Assembly: GCA_902489575.1 (NCBI GenBank)
Contig: CABUAQ010000055.1
Location: 1 to 12,574, forward strand
DNA: 12,574 nucleotides
Source of the DNA: an uncultured bacterium
GTDB lineage: Bacteria; Cyanobacteriota; Vampirovibrionia; Gastranaerophilales; Gastranaerophilaceae
Direction: 5' to 3'
A program made the translations under genes and the position numbers. The stretch's first letter is position 1. The number at the start of each line of letters is the position of its first letter. The notes under the pieces were generated by a model. That model was not told the DNA's origin, did no database searches, and was given only the letters and a program-made list of their open reading frames with translations. This document shows positions 1-7,167 of the stretch, one piece after another.

Positions 1-8
1 AAATATAG

Positions 9-14
9 TATAAT
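9..14 (+). promoter_or_regulatory. Putative -10 box for the small HTH gene
   Basis: A perfect TATAAT lies 20 nt before the ATG at 35. The -35 region falls outside the window, so only half the promoter is visible. If used, transcription would begin near 21 and give a leader of about 14 nt that starts just before the ribosome binding site AAGGGGG (23-29). AT-rich sequence produces such hexamers by chance. Confidence 0.4.
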
Positions 15-34
15 AAAAATACAAGGGGGCAGTT

Positions 35-232
35 ATGAATTTATCAAAACGAGAAATGGAAATTTGCAGGTATCTTGCTGAAGGTAAAAAGAATGTAGAA
101 ATCGCAAGGATACTGTTTTTAAGTGAGCACACTATCAAAGCGCACGTAAGTGAGATAATTTATAATTTTGGTGCTGCTAACAGGACACAATTAGCCTATA
201 TGTTAGGTAAGGATAATATTATAAATGTGTAA
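35..232 (+). CDS. Stand-alone LuxR/GerE-type helix-turn-helix regulator (65 aa)
   Basis: This is a small DNA-binding protein that is essentially one LuxR C-terminal (GerE) domain. Residues 3-57 follow the family pattern: LSKREMEI start, AEG turn (15-17), N20 with EIA (22-24), LSEHTIKAH recognition region (29-37) and NRTQLA (49-54). There is no receiver or ligand-binding domain. It is not a fragment cut by the window edge, because an in-frame TAA at 14-16 precedes the ATG and a strong AAGGGGG site (23-29) sits 5 nt before it. Its size resembles GerE of Bacillus, a known free-standing family member. Target and signal are unknown. It lies 50 nt before the AMIN amidase, which has its own promoter, so cotranscription is uncertain. 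The domain call is secure; the role as a transcription regulator is inferred. Confidence 0.85.
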   Translation: MNLSKREMEICRYLAEGKKNVEIARILFLSEHTIKAHVSEIIYNFGAANRTQLAYMLGKDNIINV

Positions 233-237
233 CATTT

Positions 238-265
238 TTGCCATATTTAATAATCGGGATATAAT
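238..265 (+). promoter_or_regulatory. Sigma-70-type promoter for the AMIN amidase
   Basis: TTGCCA (238-243) and TATAAT (260-265) are separated by 16 bp, a close match to the housekeeping consensus. The start would be near 272, leaving an 11-nt leader that begins at the ribosome binding site. This suggests the amidase and murI can be transcribed independently of the small regulator upstream. Confidence 0.6.
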
Positions 266-271
266 TTCATT

Positions 272-277
272 AGGTGA
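272..277 (+). promoter_or_regulatory. Ribosome binding site deciding the amidase start
   Basis: AGGTGA lies 5 nt before the ATG at 283. The upstream in-frame GTG at 274 is inside this site and has no site of its own, so ATG 283 is preferred. That start also gives a clean signal peptide beginning MKNIWLKF. Confidence 0.7.
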
Positions 278-282
278 CGATT

Positions 283-2127
283 ATGAAAAATATATGGCTG
301 AAATTTTTATGCATATTTACATTTATCCTTAGCTTTGTCCCGGGGGTATTTGCTTCCGGAGATTTGAATATATCTTCAGTTACATTTGATAATTCTTCCT
401 CATTTATGTCTATAAACTCGTTTGACAATGAAGAGTTTTCTTTTTCGGTACAACCAAAGCTCTATATTATTGAAGAGGAACAAAAAGTGTATTTCGATTT
501 GAATTCTTCAGTACTCAGATGCCCTCCTCAAGATATGCTCCTGTCATCTGCTGATATTAAGCAGGTACTCGTAAAACAATTTTCAGTTAATCCTAATATA
601 GTAAGAGTTGTTATATATTATAATCAAGGGTTTAATCCTCATAATATTCAACTCAGAAAATTAAACAACACTTTGTTTGTACGTTTTAAGCAGCCGCAAA
701 TCCAAAATTATTATTTTCAGCATATTTATACAGATGCTGCATCTTCTGTCAACGGATTTTACGAACCAATAACTATACAAACACCTGTTTCTGCTGTTCA
801 AAATGACCTTATCAGTCAAATAAATTCAGCTTTTAAGCTTGGTACGACTGAGGATGAAAATTATATACTTTCTAAAAAGGATTTAGTACTGCCTACAAAC
901 TATTATGTTGACAATGTAAATATAAAAAATAATGTTATACATATCAATGGTAATGGTTCATTGACGATAACAAAGCCTATTCATCTGTCAAATCCAACAA
1001 GGACGGTGTTTGATATCCCAAATGCTTATGTTAATCCATCTATCCGAAACAAAGATGTATATATAAACCAGTCTGATACGGTAAAGGTTGGTCAATTTGA
1101 TCGAACTACCGCAAGAATTGTCATTAAAAGTCCGAATGCCCCGAATTATGTCCCTATTATATATGGTGATGCTCAGCACTTGGTTCTGATTGATAAAGTT
1201 AATGGTAATATTCATGGCTTATATTCGTCAATGTCTGCATTGACTTCTACTTACGAGGAAGTTAGTGATATTAAAACAAATTCAATAAAAATTATTTTTT
1301 CTAAGCCTGTTATTTATGGAATAGAGAGAAGTACATCAAATCTTGATTTGTATTTTTTCAATGTTGACAAATACCAGGATATTAATCCTAAATCGTCGCT
1401 TGCTCTCGCGGGGATAAAATTTGCTGCTTTAAAAAATGGTGGAATAAAATTAACAGTTCCCGCTGCGGGTTCAGATTCTATCGATATACATGCTGGTGTT
1501 GACGGAAAAACTATAAGAATTAAGCAAAAGATTGATAAACCTGTGATGGAAGTGATTACACCTGCTGAACCGGTTCAAATTACAGTTCCAAAAGTTAGCG
1601 GCAAAAAGTTTGTAGTAGTTGATCCCGGTCATGGCGGAAGTGATGTTGGAGCAACGCGCAACGGAATTTATGAAAAAAATATAACGCTTGATATTTCTGA
1701 GCGTGTGGCTGATTTATTAAGAAAAAAAGGATATGAAGTTTATATGACCCGTGACGCAGATAAAACAGTGTCTTTGAAAGAGCGTGTAGAGTATTGTGAA
1801 AATGTTGATCCGGATGTTTTTGTAAGTGTTCATGTGAACTCAAGTAACATAGATTCACCAAACGGGATGGAAACGCATTATTACAAAGATAATAGTTTAC
1901 AACTGGCAAAAACGGTTCACGCATCATTGTTGAACCATGTAAAGGCGCATGATAGAGGCTTGTTTAAATCTAAATTTTATGTTATAAATCATACGACTGC
2001 TCCGGCAATATTGATTGAAGTCGGGTTTATTTCTAATCCGTCAGAGCGGGCCCAATTAGTTTCAGACAGCAGAAAACAATCCACTGCAAAGGCAATAGCT
2101 GAGGGTATAGATGAGTATCTCAAATAG
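283..2127 (+). CDS. Exported N-acetylmuramoyl-L-alanine amidase with AMIN-like repeats (AmiC-type, 614 aa)
   Basis: This zinc enzyme cleaves the amide bond between N-acetylmuramic acid and the stem peptide, in the periplasm. Residues 1-24 form a signal peptide (basic start, hydrophobic core, likely cleavage after VFA). Residues 441-614 are an Amidase_3 domain: DPGHGG (447-452) supplies zinc ligand H450, YEKN supplies E464, SVHVN supplies H517, and the catalytic glutamate is E579 in IEVGF. The roughly 415 residues between are beta-rich. They look like three successive AMIN-like units (about 28-137, 207-305 and 332-417), each with a phrase resembling RVVI or ARIVI; the third is the weakest. AMIN domains place amidases at division sites or on septal peptidoglycan, so a role in daughter-cell separation is likely. 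The 3' end overlaps murI by 17 nt, indicating translational coupling. Only the domain boundaries within the N-terminal half are uncertain. Confidence 0.9.
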   Translation: MKNIWLKFLCIFTFILSFVPGVFASGDLNISSVTFDNSSSFMSINSFDNEEFSFSVQPKLYIIEEEQKVYFDLNSSVLRCPPQDMLLSSADIKQVLVKQFSVNPNIVRVVIYYNQGFNPHNIQLRKLNNTLFVRFKQPQIQNYYFQHIYTDAASSVNGFYEPITIQTPVSAVQNDLISQINSAFKLGTTEDENYILSKKDLVLPTNYYVDNVNIKNNVIHINGNGSLTITKPIHLSNPTRTVFDIPNAYVNPSIRNKDVYINQSDTVKVGQFDRTTARIVIKSPNAPNYVPIIYGDAQHLVLIDKVNGNIHGLYSSMSALTSTYEEVSDIKTNSIKIIFSKPVIYGIERSTSNLDLYFFNVDKYQDINPKSSLALAGIKFAALKNGGIKLTVPAAGSDSIDIHAGVDGKTIRIKQKIDKPVMEVITPAEPVQITVPKVSGKKFVVVDPGHGGSDVGATRNGIYEKNITLDISERVADLLRKKGYEVYMTRDADKTVSLKERVEYCENVDPDVFVSVHVNSSNIDSPNGMETHYYKDNSLQLAKTVHASLLNHVKAHDRGLFKSKFYVINHTTAPAILIEVGFISNPSERAQLVSDSRKQSTAKAIAEGIDEYLK

Positions 2128-2920
2128 TGTAAATAATTTACCGATAGCATTTTTCGATTCTGGTATTGGCGGACTTACTGTTTTAAATAAAGTTAAGAAG
2201 ATTATGCCTTTTGAAAACTATATTTATTACGGAGACACCCTTCATATGCCTTATGGAGAAAAGACTAAAGATCAGCTTTTGTCTTATTCTGATAACATAT
2301 TCAGATTTTTTGAAGATGAAGGATGTAAGGCTGTTGTTATGGCGTGTAATACAACATCTTCAGTTATTTATGATGACGTGAAACATAAGTATAATTTTAA
2401 ACTTTTTCCTATAGTACAGTCAGTTGCTAAAATTTTGGCAAACCTAAGTGTTAACAGATTAGGAGTTTTTGCAACAAGAGCAACCATAGAATCCGGAGTG
2501 TACACGCGGGAGATTTCTAAATATAATCAAAACATTGATGTTTTTGGGCAGTTTTGCCCTAAGTGGGTGCATATTGTTGAAGAACATACTATGAATTCTG
2601 CTGAAAGTATTGATATTATAAAAAATGATTTGGATAAAATGCTTGAATGCAATCCTGATAAAATAGTTTTAGGTTGTACACATTATCCGTTTTTATTGGA
2701 TATATTGGCTGAGTTTGCACCGCGAGATATGTTTATTGATCCTGCAATTGCTTTTGCTGATTTTATAAAAGCCGAGTTAAAAAAAGATAATCTTCTGAAT
2801 TCTTCCGACAAGTGTTTTGAAAAATTTTATGTTAGTTCAGAACCGCATAAATTTCAAGTTGCGTCTAAGATGTTTTACGAAGTCAAACAAGAACCGGAGC
2901 TGTTAACTTTCGCAAATTAA
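2111..2920 (+). CDS. murI: Glutamate racemase
   Basis: MurI interconverts L- and D-glutamate in the cytoplasm, supplying the D-glutamate added by MurD to the peptidoglycan stem. The 269-aa length is normal. Family signatures are all present: FFDSGIGGLTV with D16 and S17 near the N-terminus, YYGDTLHMPYG, the first catalytic cysteine C79 in ACNTT, and the second, C189, in LGCTHYPF with H191 two residues on. The start at 2111 lies inside the end of the amidase gene and is preceded by GAGGG (2101-2105) with a 5-nt spacer. No other ATG or GTG precedes the first conserved motif, so the overlap is real. Its 3' end overlaps the convergent DUF3326 gene by 18 nt. Coupling to an amidase keeps precursor synthesis and wall hydrolysis in one transcript. 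Confidence 0.95.
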   Translation: MSISNSVNNLPIAFFDSGIGGLTVLNKVKKIMPFENYIYYGDTLHMPYGEKTKDQLLSYSDNIFRFFEDEGCKAVVMACNTTSSVIYDDVKHKYNFKLFPIVQSVAKILANLSVNRLGVFATRATIESGVYTREISKYNQNIDVFGQFCPKWVHIVEEHTMNSAESIDIIKNDLDKMLECNPDKIVLGCTHYPFLLDILAEFAPRDMFIDPAIAFADFIKAELKKDNLLNSSDKCFEKFYVSSEPHKFQVASKMFYEVKQEPELLTFAN

Positions 2921-2921
2921 C
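2902..2921. other. Imperfect inverted repeat spanning both convergent stop codons
   Basis: GTTAA (2902-2906) pairs with TTAAC (2917-2921), and TTT (2908-2910) with AAA (2914-2916), around a CGC loop with one bulged base. The stop of the DUF3326 gene (2903-2905) lies in one arm and the murI stop (2918-2920) in the other. It contains only one G-C pair, so it is weak as a terminator; it may be a small two-way termination element or coincidence. Confidence 0.3.
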
Positions 2922-3883
2922 TTTATAACATCACTGTATGTTTCTACTTCAATAATGTTTGAATTTGGGAATAGCTTATCTTTTGTAACATCAAGCTCTG
3001 TTAAATTTTCTTTTACCGCATAAACTACTATATTTTGCTTAACAGCTTCAAAAACAGGTATAGAGCCAAGAGAATTATAAGGCATTACAAGAAAATCCGT
3101 ATCCTTTATCGATAAACCGCCGCTACTTACCAACTTTGGAGCATTAGCCAATCCAAGTAAAATACAGGGCAAAAACGTTGGTGTTATGTATTCAGAAGCG
3201 GCTTTAGGATTCACCTGCAGCGGTGAAATTGCGTAATCTCTAAAAGCAGGGGAATGTGCACAAGGAACTTTAAAATGTTTTGTTATATAATGTGATATAA
3301 TAGCTTCTACTCCACCCACCGGGTCTGCTCCCTTTGCATTTGCATAATCGGGATTTTTTTCTTCCGGTTCATCAAAAAGACAAACTGTTGCAATAGCCTC
3401 ACATCCTTTATTCAGAAGCTTTTTGCAGGCCTCATCTATAGTTGCTATATTATTAACTGTTCCTGTTGAGATTCCTCCATCTGTTATATAGAACTCTACT
3501 CCGACTTCTTGATTGGTTACTTCATATGCGAGAATATTTGTTCCATAAACAGCACTAACAGCATTTTGGGTATTTATGTGAATATTTAAAACATCATCCG
3601 GTATTGCTCTGTCATATATTATGCCAATTTTATTAGCTATCGACGGTAATAAGTTTAATTTTCCTTTAAAAAATTCGTCAATGGCATATCCTTCAGTATA
3701 AAACATATTGTCATTTATTCCTGAAAAACCTCCCGCATTAACAACATTAGGATTTACAATAAGTTTTGCATATTGAGAAATTTTTCTTGCATAAGGGCTT
3801 GCATCACCGGCATAACCGCCGATTGACGCTCCGATTCCTGTAGGAACTATGAATGCCCCGAGTTTTTCACTGTTATTTATCAT
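2903..3883 (-). CDS. DUF3326 family protein of unknown function (326 aa)
   Basis: I recognise the DUF3326 family from a series of conserved blocks: PTGIGASIGGYAGDA (14-28), NPNVVNAGG (44-52), DGGISTGTVN (135-144), DPVGGVEAIISH (187-198), PCAHSP (207-212), TFLPCILLGLANAP (236-249) and PYNSLGSIP (268-276). Glycine-rich loops and alternating hydrophobic strands suggest a nucleotide- or cofactor-binding alpha/beta fold, but no reaction is known to me. There is no signal peptide or membrane segment, so it should be cytoplasmic. The ATG at 3883 lies inside the end of the upstream amidase gene (11-nt overlap). It has a good site, GGAGAA (complement of 3892-3897), 8 nt before it, implying translational coupling. 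The family occurs mainly in cyanobacteria, plants and chlamydiae, which supports the lineage guess. A function tied to the cell wall is only an inference from neighbours. Confidence 0.85.
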   Translation of the reverse strand: MINNSEKLGAFIVPTGIGASIGGYAGDASPYARKISQYAKLIVNPNVVNAGGFSGINDNMFYTEGYAIDEFFKGKLNLLPSIANKIGIIYDRAIPDDVLNIHINTQNAVSAVYGTNILAYEVTNQEVGVEFYITDGGISTGTVNNIATIDEACKKLLNKGCEAIATVCLFDEPEEKNPDYANAKGADPVGGVEAIISHYITKHFKVPCAHSPAFRDYAISPLQVNPKAASEYITPTFLPCILLGLANAPKLVSSGGLSIKDTDFLVMPYNSLGSIPVFEAVKQNIVVYAVKENLTELDVTKDKLFPNSNIIEVETYSDVIKLICES

Positions 3884-5282
3884 TCAAATAATTCTCCAAA
3901 CCGTGTAATATTGATTGAGCTGCCATATCCTGAAAATCAGACGTTATCAAAAGCGCGTTGTCAACAGGATTAATAAGATATCCAAATTCAACAAGGACAC
4001 TTTGAGATTCGGTATTTCGTACAACTGCAAAACTTGCCTGCCTAACCCTGTCATCATCCATTGGCAAATCTTTTGTAATGGCCATAAGTAATTTTGTAGC
4101 AAGTTCTTGTGATTGAGGGTAGAAGTAAAATATACTTGAACCGGAACTTCTAAGAGCTGCTAAGTCATCTGGCAGGGCATTGTTATGGATACTGATAAAT
4201 ATATCAGTGCTGTGGGCCTGGGAAAATTTTACCCTGTCATATAAGTCTACATACCGATCATCCTCTCTAACCATAAATACGTTTGCGCCTGATTTTTGCA
4301 GGTAATCTTTTAATTTAAGTGATATCGCGAGATTAATATCTTTTTCTTTATCGCCAAGACAGCCGATTGCACCGTATTCATCCCCGCCATGTCCCGGATC
4401 CAGTGTTATAGATATTCCTTTTAGCGGGTTCTTCGAGTCAATTTTTGGGAAATTTCTGATTTCAATTACTAATTCGTTATTTTGATTATAGTAACTCTTG
4501 TAACCGATCATCCTGCCTGTAGGTTTTATATTTAACTCAAATTTATTTTCAGCAAATCCGTCAACGTTGTAAATAACTAAATTTAAGGTATTATTTTTTT
4601 CTGTATAATTGCCGTCATCATCATCCGGTACCAACCCTGTGATTTCACTGAGTATGTATGGAACCTTTTTATCAAGCTTTATTGTATAGGTTCTTTTTTG
4701 TTCATTTTCGACTAAGGTGTAATTGGTCATCTTTGCAGGAGAGTAATCATAGGATTTATTTATTTGTACAAAATTTTTTCCAATCCAGGCATAATCATCG
4801 CGTGCGAGCTGAACTTTAAAGAAATTACCATACTCACCTATTATTTTTAACGGAATTCCCTTTTCCAGATGTTGCAGCCTGTTTATGCCTCCGTCAAACG
4901 GAGTTGAACGAAGAGGCGCACCATCAGTTGATACAGTGTACATTATCGGTCCTGCAAACATTATTTTAAAAAACTCTGGAGTTATCTTTTTTGAGGGTTT
5001 AATGATTGTATACACTTTAACTTCAACACCATTGTCTATAGTAAATTGATTTTCACCTTCAACAAGATTTACCACATGGTAAAAGCCTCCTGATGGATGA
5101 ATTTCAACATTTTCTGAGTTAATTTTTAATGTTTTTTGAGGATCTTCACTCCCTATAAAAAATGTTGTATTAGCGTTTATAACAACATTATCAGATTTAG
5201 GATAAACTATATTTGCTCCGTAGGAGTTTGAGTTAAATAATACCATGCATAATGTTGTTAAAATAAGATTTTTGTATTTCAT
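3873..5282 (-). CDS. Exported N-acetylmuramoyl-L-alanine amidase with SH3-like domain (469 aa)
   Basis: This is a second periplasmic Amidase_3 zinc hydrolase. Residues 1-22 form a signal peptide (MKYKNLILTT, hydrophobic core, cleavage near SYGA). A beta-rich stretch (about 23-105) is followed by a bacterial SH3-like module at about 115-175 (the APLRSTP and YAWIG phrases are typical), which probably binds the wall. A linker domain (about 185-285) resembles an AMIN-like beta fold. The catalytic domain is 289-469, with DPGHGG carrying H298, E313 in KEKDIN, H366 in SIHNN and catalytic E432 in VEFGY, so all zinc and catalytic residues are present. It differs from the amidase at 283-2127 in its targeting region. 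It is the first gene of a minus-strand pair with the DUF3326 gene. No strong ribosome binding site precedes the ATG, yet this start gives the right signal peptide. Confidence 0.9.
   Translation of the reverse strand: MKYKNLILTTLCMVLFNSNSYGANIVYPKSDNVVINANTTFFIGSEDPQKTLKINSENVEIHPSGGFYHVVNLVEGENQFTIDNGVEVKVYTIIKPSKKITPEFFKIMFAGPIMYTVSTDGAPLRSTPFDGGINRLQHLEKGIPLKIIGEYGNFFKVQLARDDYAWIGKNFVQINKSYDYSPAKMTNYTLVENEQKRTYTIKLDKKVPYILSEITGLVPDDDDGNYTEKNNTLNLVIYNVDGFAENKFELNIKPTGRMIGYKSYYNQNNELVIEIRNFPKIDSKNPLKGISITLDPGHGGDEYGAIGCLGDKEKDINLAISLKLKDYLQKSGANVFMVREDDRYVDLYDRVKFSQAHSTDIFISIHNNALPDDLAALRSSGSSIFYFYPQSQELATKLLMAITKDLPMDDDRVRQASFAVVRNTESQSVLVEFGYLINPVDNALLITSDFQDMAAQSILHGLENYLNDK
3892..3897 (-). 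promoter_or_regulatory. Ribosome binding site of the DUF3326 gene, inside the amidase gene
   Basis: GGAGAA on the minus strand, 8 nt before the ATG at 3883. It supports a real 11-nt gene overlap and independent or coupled initiation within the amidase reading frame. Confidence 0.7.
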
Positions 5283-5293
5283 AACACTAATAT

Positions 5294-5317
5294 ACTATAA
5301 TTACATAAAATATTATA
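5294..5317 (-). promoter_or_regulatory. Putative promoter for the SH3-amidase/DUF3326 pair
   Basis: Two -10-like boxes are readable on the minus strand: TATAAT (complement of 5312-5317) and TATAGT (complement of 5294-5299). Neither has a convincing -35 box. The nearer one would leave only 4-5 nt before the ATG (almost leaderless), which would fit the lack of a good ribosome binding site. The farther one would give a leader of roughly 20 nt. Confidence 0.35.
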
Positions 5318-5338
5318 TTTCGTAATTTTATTTAATAA

Positions 5339-5369
5339 TTGAGAAATTTGAATGGCATTGTGCTAAAAT
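5339..5369 (+). promoter_or_regulatory. Extended -10 promoter for the ftsI-murE operon
   Basis: TGCTAAAAT (5361-5369) is a TGn-extended -10 element. TTGAGA (5339-5344) is a possible -35 box but with a long 19-bp spacer, so the extended -10 is the main evidence. The predicted start is near 5376, giving a leader of about 15 nt that contains AAGGGA (5379-5384), 6 nt before the ATG. Confidence 0.5.
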
Positions 5370-5371
5370 TA

Positions 5372-5381
5372 CTTACGTAAG
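5372..5381. repeat. Perfect 10-bp palindrome at the predicted ftsI transcription start
   Basis: CTTACGTAAG is a perfect palindrome immediately downstream of the predicted -10 box and overlapping the first bases of the ribosome binding site. The position would suit an operator, but a palindrome this short also arises by chance in AT-rich DNA. Confidence 0.3.
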
Positions 5382-5390
5382 GGATGTGTA

Positions 5391-7151
5391 ATGAAAAGAG
5401 ATCTGGACACAAACGACAGAAGTACCAAAAACAGGTATTGCAATAATGTATCAAATATTTTAGATATATTGTACTGTATTGCAATTTTTATTCTGGTAGT
5501 CCATTTATTTATAGTGCAGATATTTGATCTTCAAAAGTACAGAGAACGCGGAAAAATGCAGCGTTCGAGTCATGATTTTGCTGTAAGAGGCGATATTTAT
5601 GACAGACATGGCATAAAACTCGCGACTGATAGAATTTATTATAATATTTATGCAAGGCCTGTCGATTACTCCAAGAAGGAAACGCCAAGAAAAATTGCTA
5701 AATTATTTGCACCTGTATTAGGAATGTCTGAGGCAAAATTATATGAAACTCTTTCCAATTCAAAATTTCCTGTTATCGCGATAAAAAAAGATGTTGATCG
5801 TGATACTGCAAAAAGAATTATGGAAATAATTAATGATAACAGTTTTAGATCAATAAGCTTAGACAAAAAAAATACCAGAGAGTATCCTCAAGGTATATTT
5901 GCATCTCATGTCTTAGGGTTTTACAATTTTGATGCAAATGTGTCGAATGGGGTTGAATTAACCGCAAAAGACAGACTTGAACACACAGTTAAGGCTACTT
6001 ATGATAAAACAAGAGATGGTAAAATTATTTACAATTTTTCGACAGATCCGGTGCTGCCAACTCAAAATCCAAAAGGTCAGGATATAACTCTAACTATTGA
6101 TGCGGCGATACAACATGTTTGTGAAAAAGAACTTCAAAAAATTATTGAAGAGAAAGAAGCATTACGTGGTGCTGTTATTGTAATGAATCCAAGAAATGGT
6201 GAGATTTTGGCATATGCTGTATCTCCTACATATGATCCTAATAATTTTCAAAAGGCCACTAATACTCAGATAAAAAATTGGACATTAACAGATGTTTACC
6301 CGCCTGGTTCTACATTTAAAACTATTACTGTAACAAGTGCTATGGAATTGGGAAAAATTAATGAGAATTCAATAATAGAAGATTCCGGAAGAATGAAGTA
6401 CGGCGGTTATACTATTGAAAACTATGATTACCATGAAAAGGGAGCTCCGGGCAAAATTAATCTGGTTTACCTATTTGAGCACTCAAGTAATATTGGATCT
6501 GTAAATATAGGCTATCTGATGACACATAAAGAGTTTTATGATATGCTTAAAAAATTTGGCTTTGGTGAGAAATCAGGTATAGACCTGCCGGGAGAATCTT
6601 CAGGGCTTCTTGCAGCTCCAAAATTGTGGGATAAAGGGCTCCATATGACAATGTCGTACGGGTATGGAACATCTGTATCTATTATGCAAATGGTATCAGC
6701 AGTCTCAGCGCTTGCAAATGATGGTATCAGAGTAACTCCGCATGTTATAAAATATTCCCCGGAGGAGGAAGTAGAAAAAGTTAAGTATATACCGACAGTA
6801 AGTGCCCAAACTGCAAGAACTATAACAAAACTTCTTGCAATGAGTATTAATAACGGCAGGTCTGTCATTAAAATGGATAAATATAATGTTGCGGCCAAGA
6901 CAGGGACATCAAGAAAACCGTTAGAAAATGGGGCCGGTTATTCAGGCGCTATGTACACCTCAACTATAGGTTACTTGCCGGCAAGTGATCCTAAAGTTTT
7001 GATATATGTCGTTATTGATAGTGCCAAAAAAGGGCCTGTATGGGGAAATACAGTTGCAGGTCCGGTATTTAAAGAAGTTGCAGAACAAACCGCAAGAATT
7101 TTAGACCTTAAACCGGACAAAATTCCCGCTCAAAATTCTAAAAAATATTAA
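5391..7151 (+). CDS. ftsI: Class B penicillin-binding protein, FtsI/PBP3-like transpeptidase (586 aa)
   Basis: This membrane-anchored D,D-transpeptidase crosslinks peptidoglycan, most likely at the septum. A short cytoplasmic tail is followed by one membrane segment (about 22-44). The N-terminal pedestal domain opens with RGDIYDR (66-72), a class B hallmark. The transpeptidase domain has all three active-site motifs: STFK with nucleophile S307 and K310, SSN (365-367) and KTGTS (503-507). No PASTA domain follows. Assignment to FtsI rather than the elongation PBP2 rests on the murE gene 16 nt downstream, the classic ftsI-murE order of division and cell-wall clusters; the other usual partners (mraW, ftsL) are absent here. 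The start has AAGGGA (5379-5384) upstream. It is the first gene of the long plus-strand operon and is divergent from an amidase gene. Confidence 0.9.
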   Translation: MKRDLDTNDRSTKNRYCNNVSNILDILYCIAIFILVVHLFIVQIFDLQKYRERGKMQRSSHDFAVRGDIYDRHGIKLATDRIYYNIYARPVDYSKKETPRKIAKLFAPVLGMSEAKLYETLSNSKFPVIAIKKDVDRDTAKRIMEIINDNSFRSISLDKKNTREYPQGIFASHVLGFYNFDANVSNGVELTAKDRLEHTVKATYDKTRDGKIIYNFSTDPVLPTQNPKGQDITLTIDAAIQHVCEKELQKIIEEKEALRGAVIVMNPRNGEILAYAVSPTYDPNNFQKATNTQIKNWTLTDVYPPGSTFKTITVTSAMELGKINENSIIEDSGRMKYGGYTIENYDYHEKGAPGKINLVYLFEHSSNIGSVNIGYLMTHKEFYDMLKKFGFGEKSGIDLPGESSGLLAAPKLWDKGLHMTMSYGYGTSVSIMQMVSAVSALANDGIRVTPHVIKYSPEEEVEKVKYIPTVSAQTARTITKLLAMSINNGRSVIKMDKYNVAAKTGTSRKPLENGAGYSGAMYTSTIGYLPASDPKVLIYVVIDSAKKGPVWGNTVAGPVFKEVAEQTARILDLKPDKIPAQNSKKY

Positions 7152-7167
7152 ATAGGAGAAATATAAA

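Noticed and set aside
1..34. The small HTH protein being the tail of a larger response regulator cut by the window edge
   Set aside because: An in-frame TAA at 14-16 and a strong ribosome binding site show the gene starts at 35.
274..282. GTG at 274 as the start of the AMIN amidase
   Set aside because: It lies within the AGGTGA ribosome binding site of ATG 283 and has no site of its own.
233..282. Rho-independent terminator after the small HTH gene
   Set aside because: There is no GC-rich stem; the only T-run is part of the -35 region of the amidase promoter.
1595..1927. Antisense frame of 110 aa opposite the amidase catalytic domain, and similar frames at 988-1215, 5666-5866, 6536-6898, 7220-7456, 9899-10279, 10678-10950 and 11712-11990 on the minus strand
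   Set aside because: Each lies wholly or mostly opposite a confident gene, shows no recognisable family motif, and is best explained as a shadow of the real coding strand.
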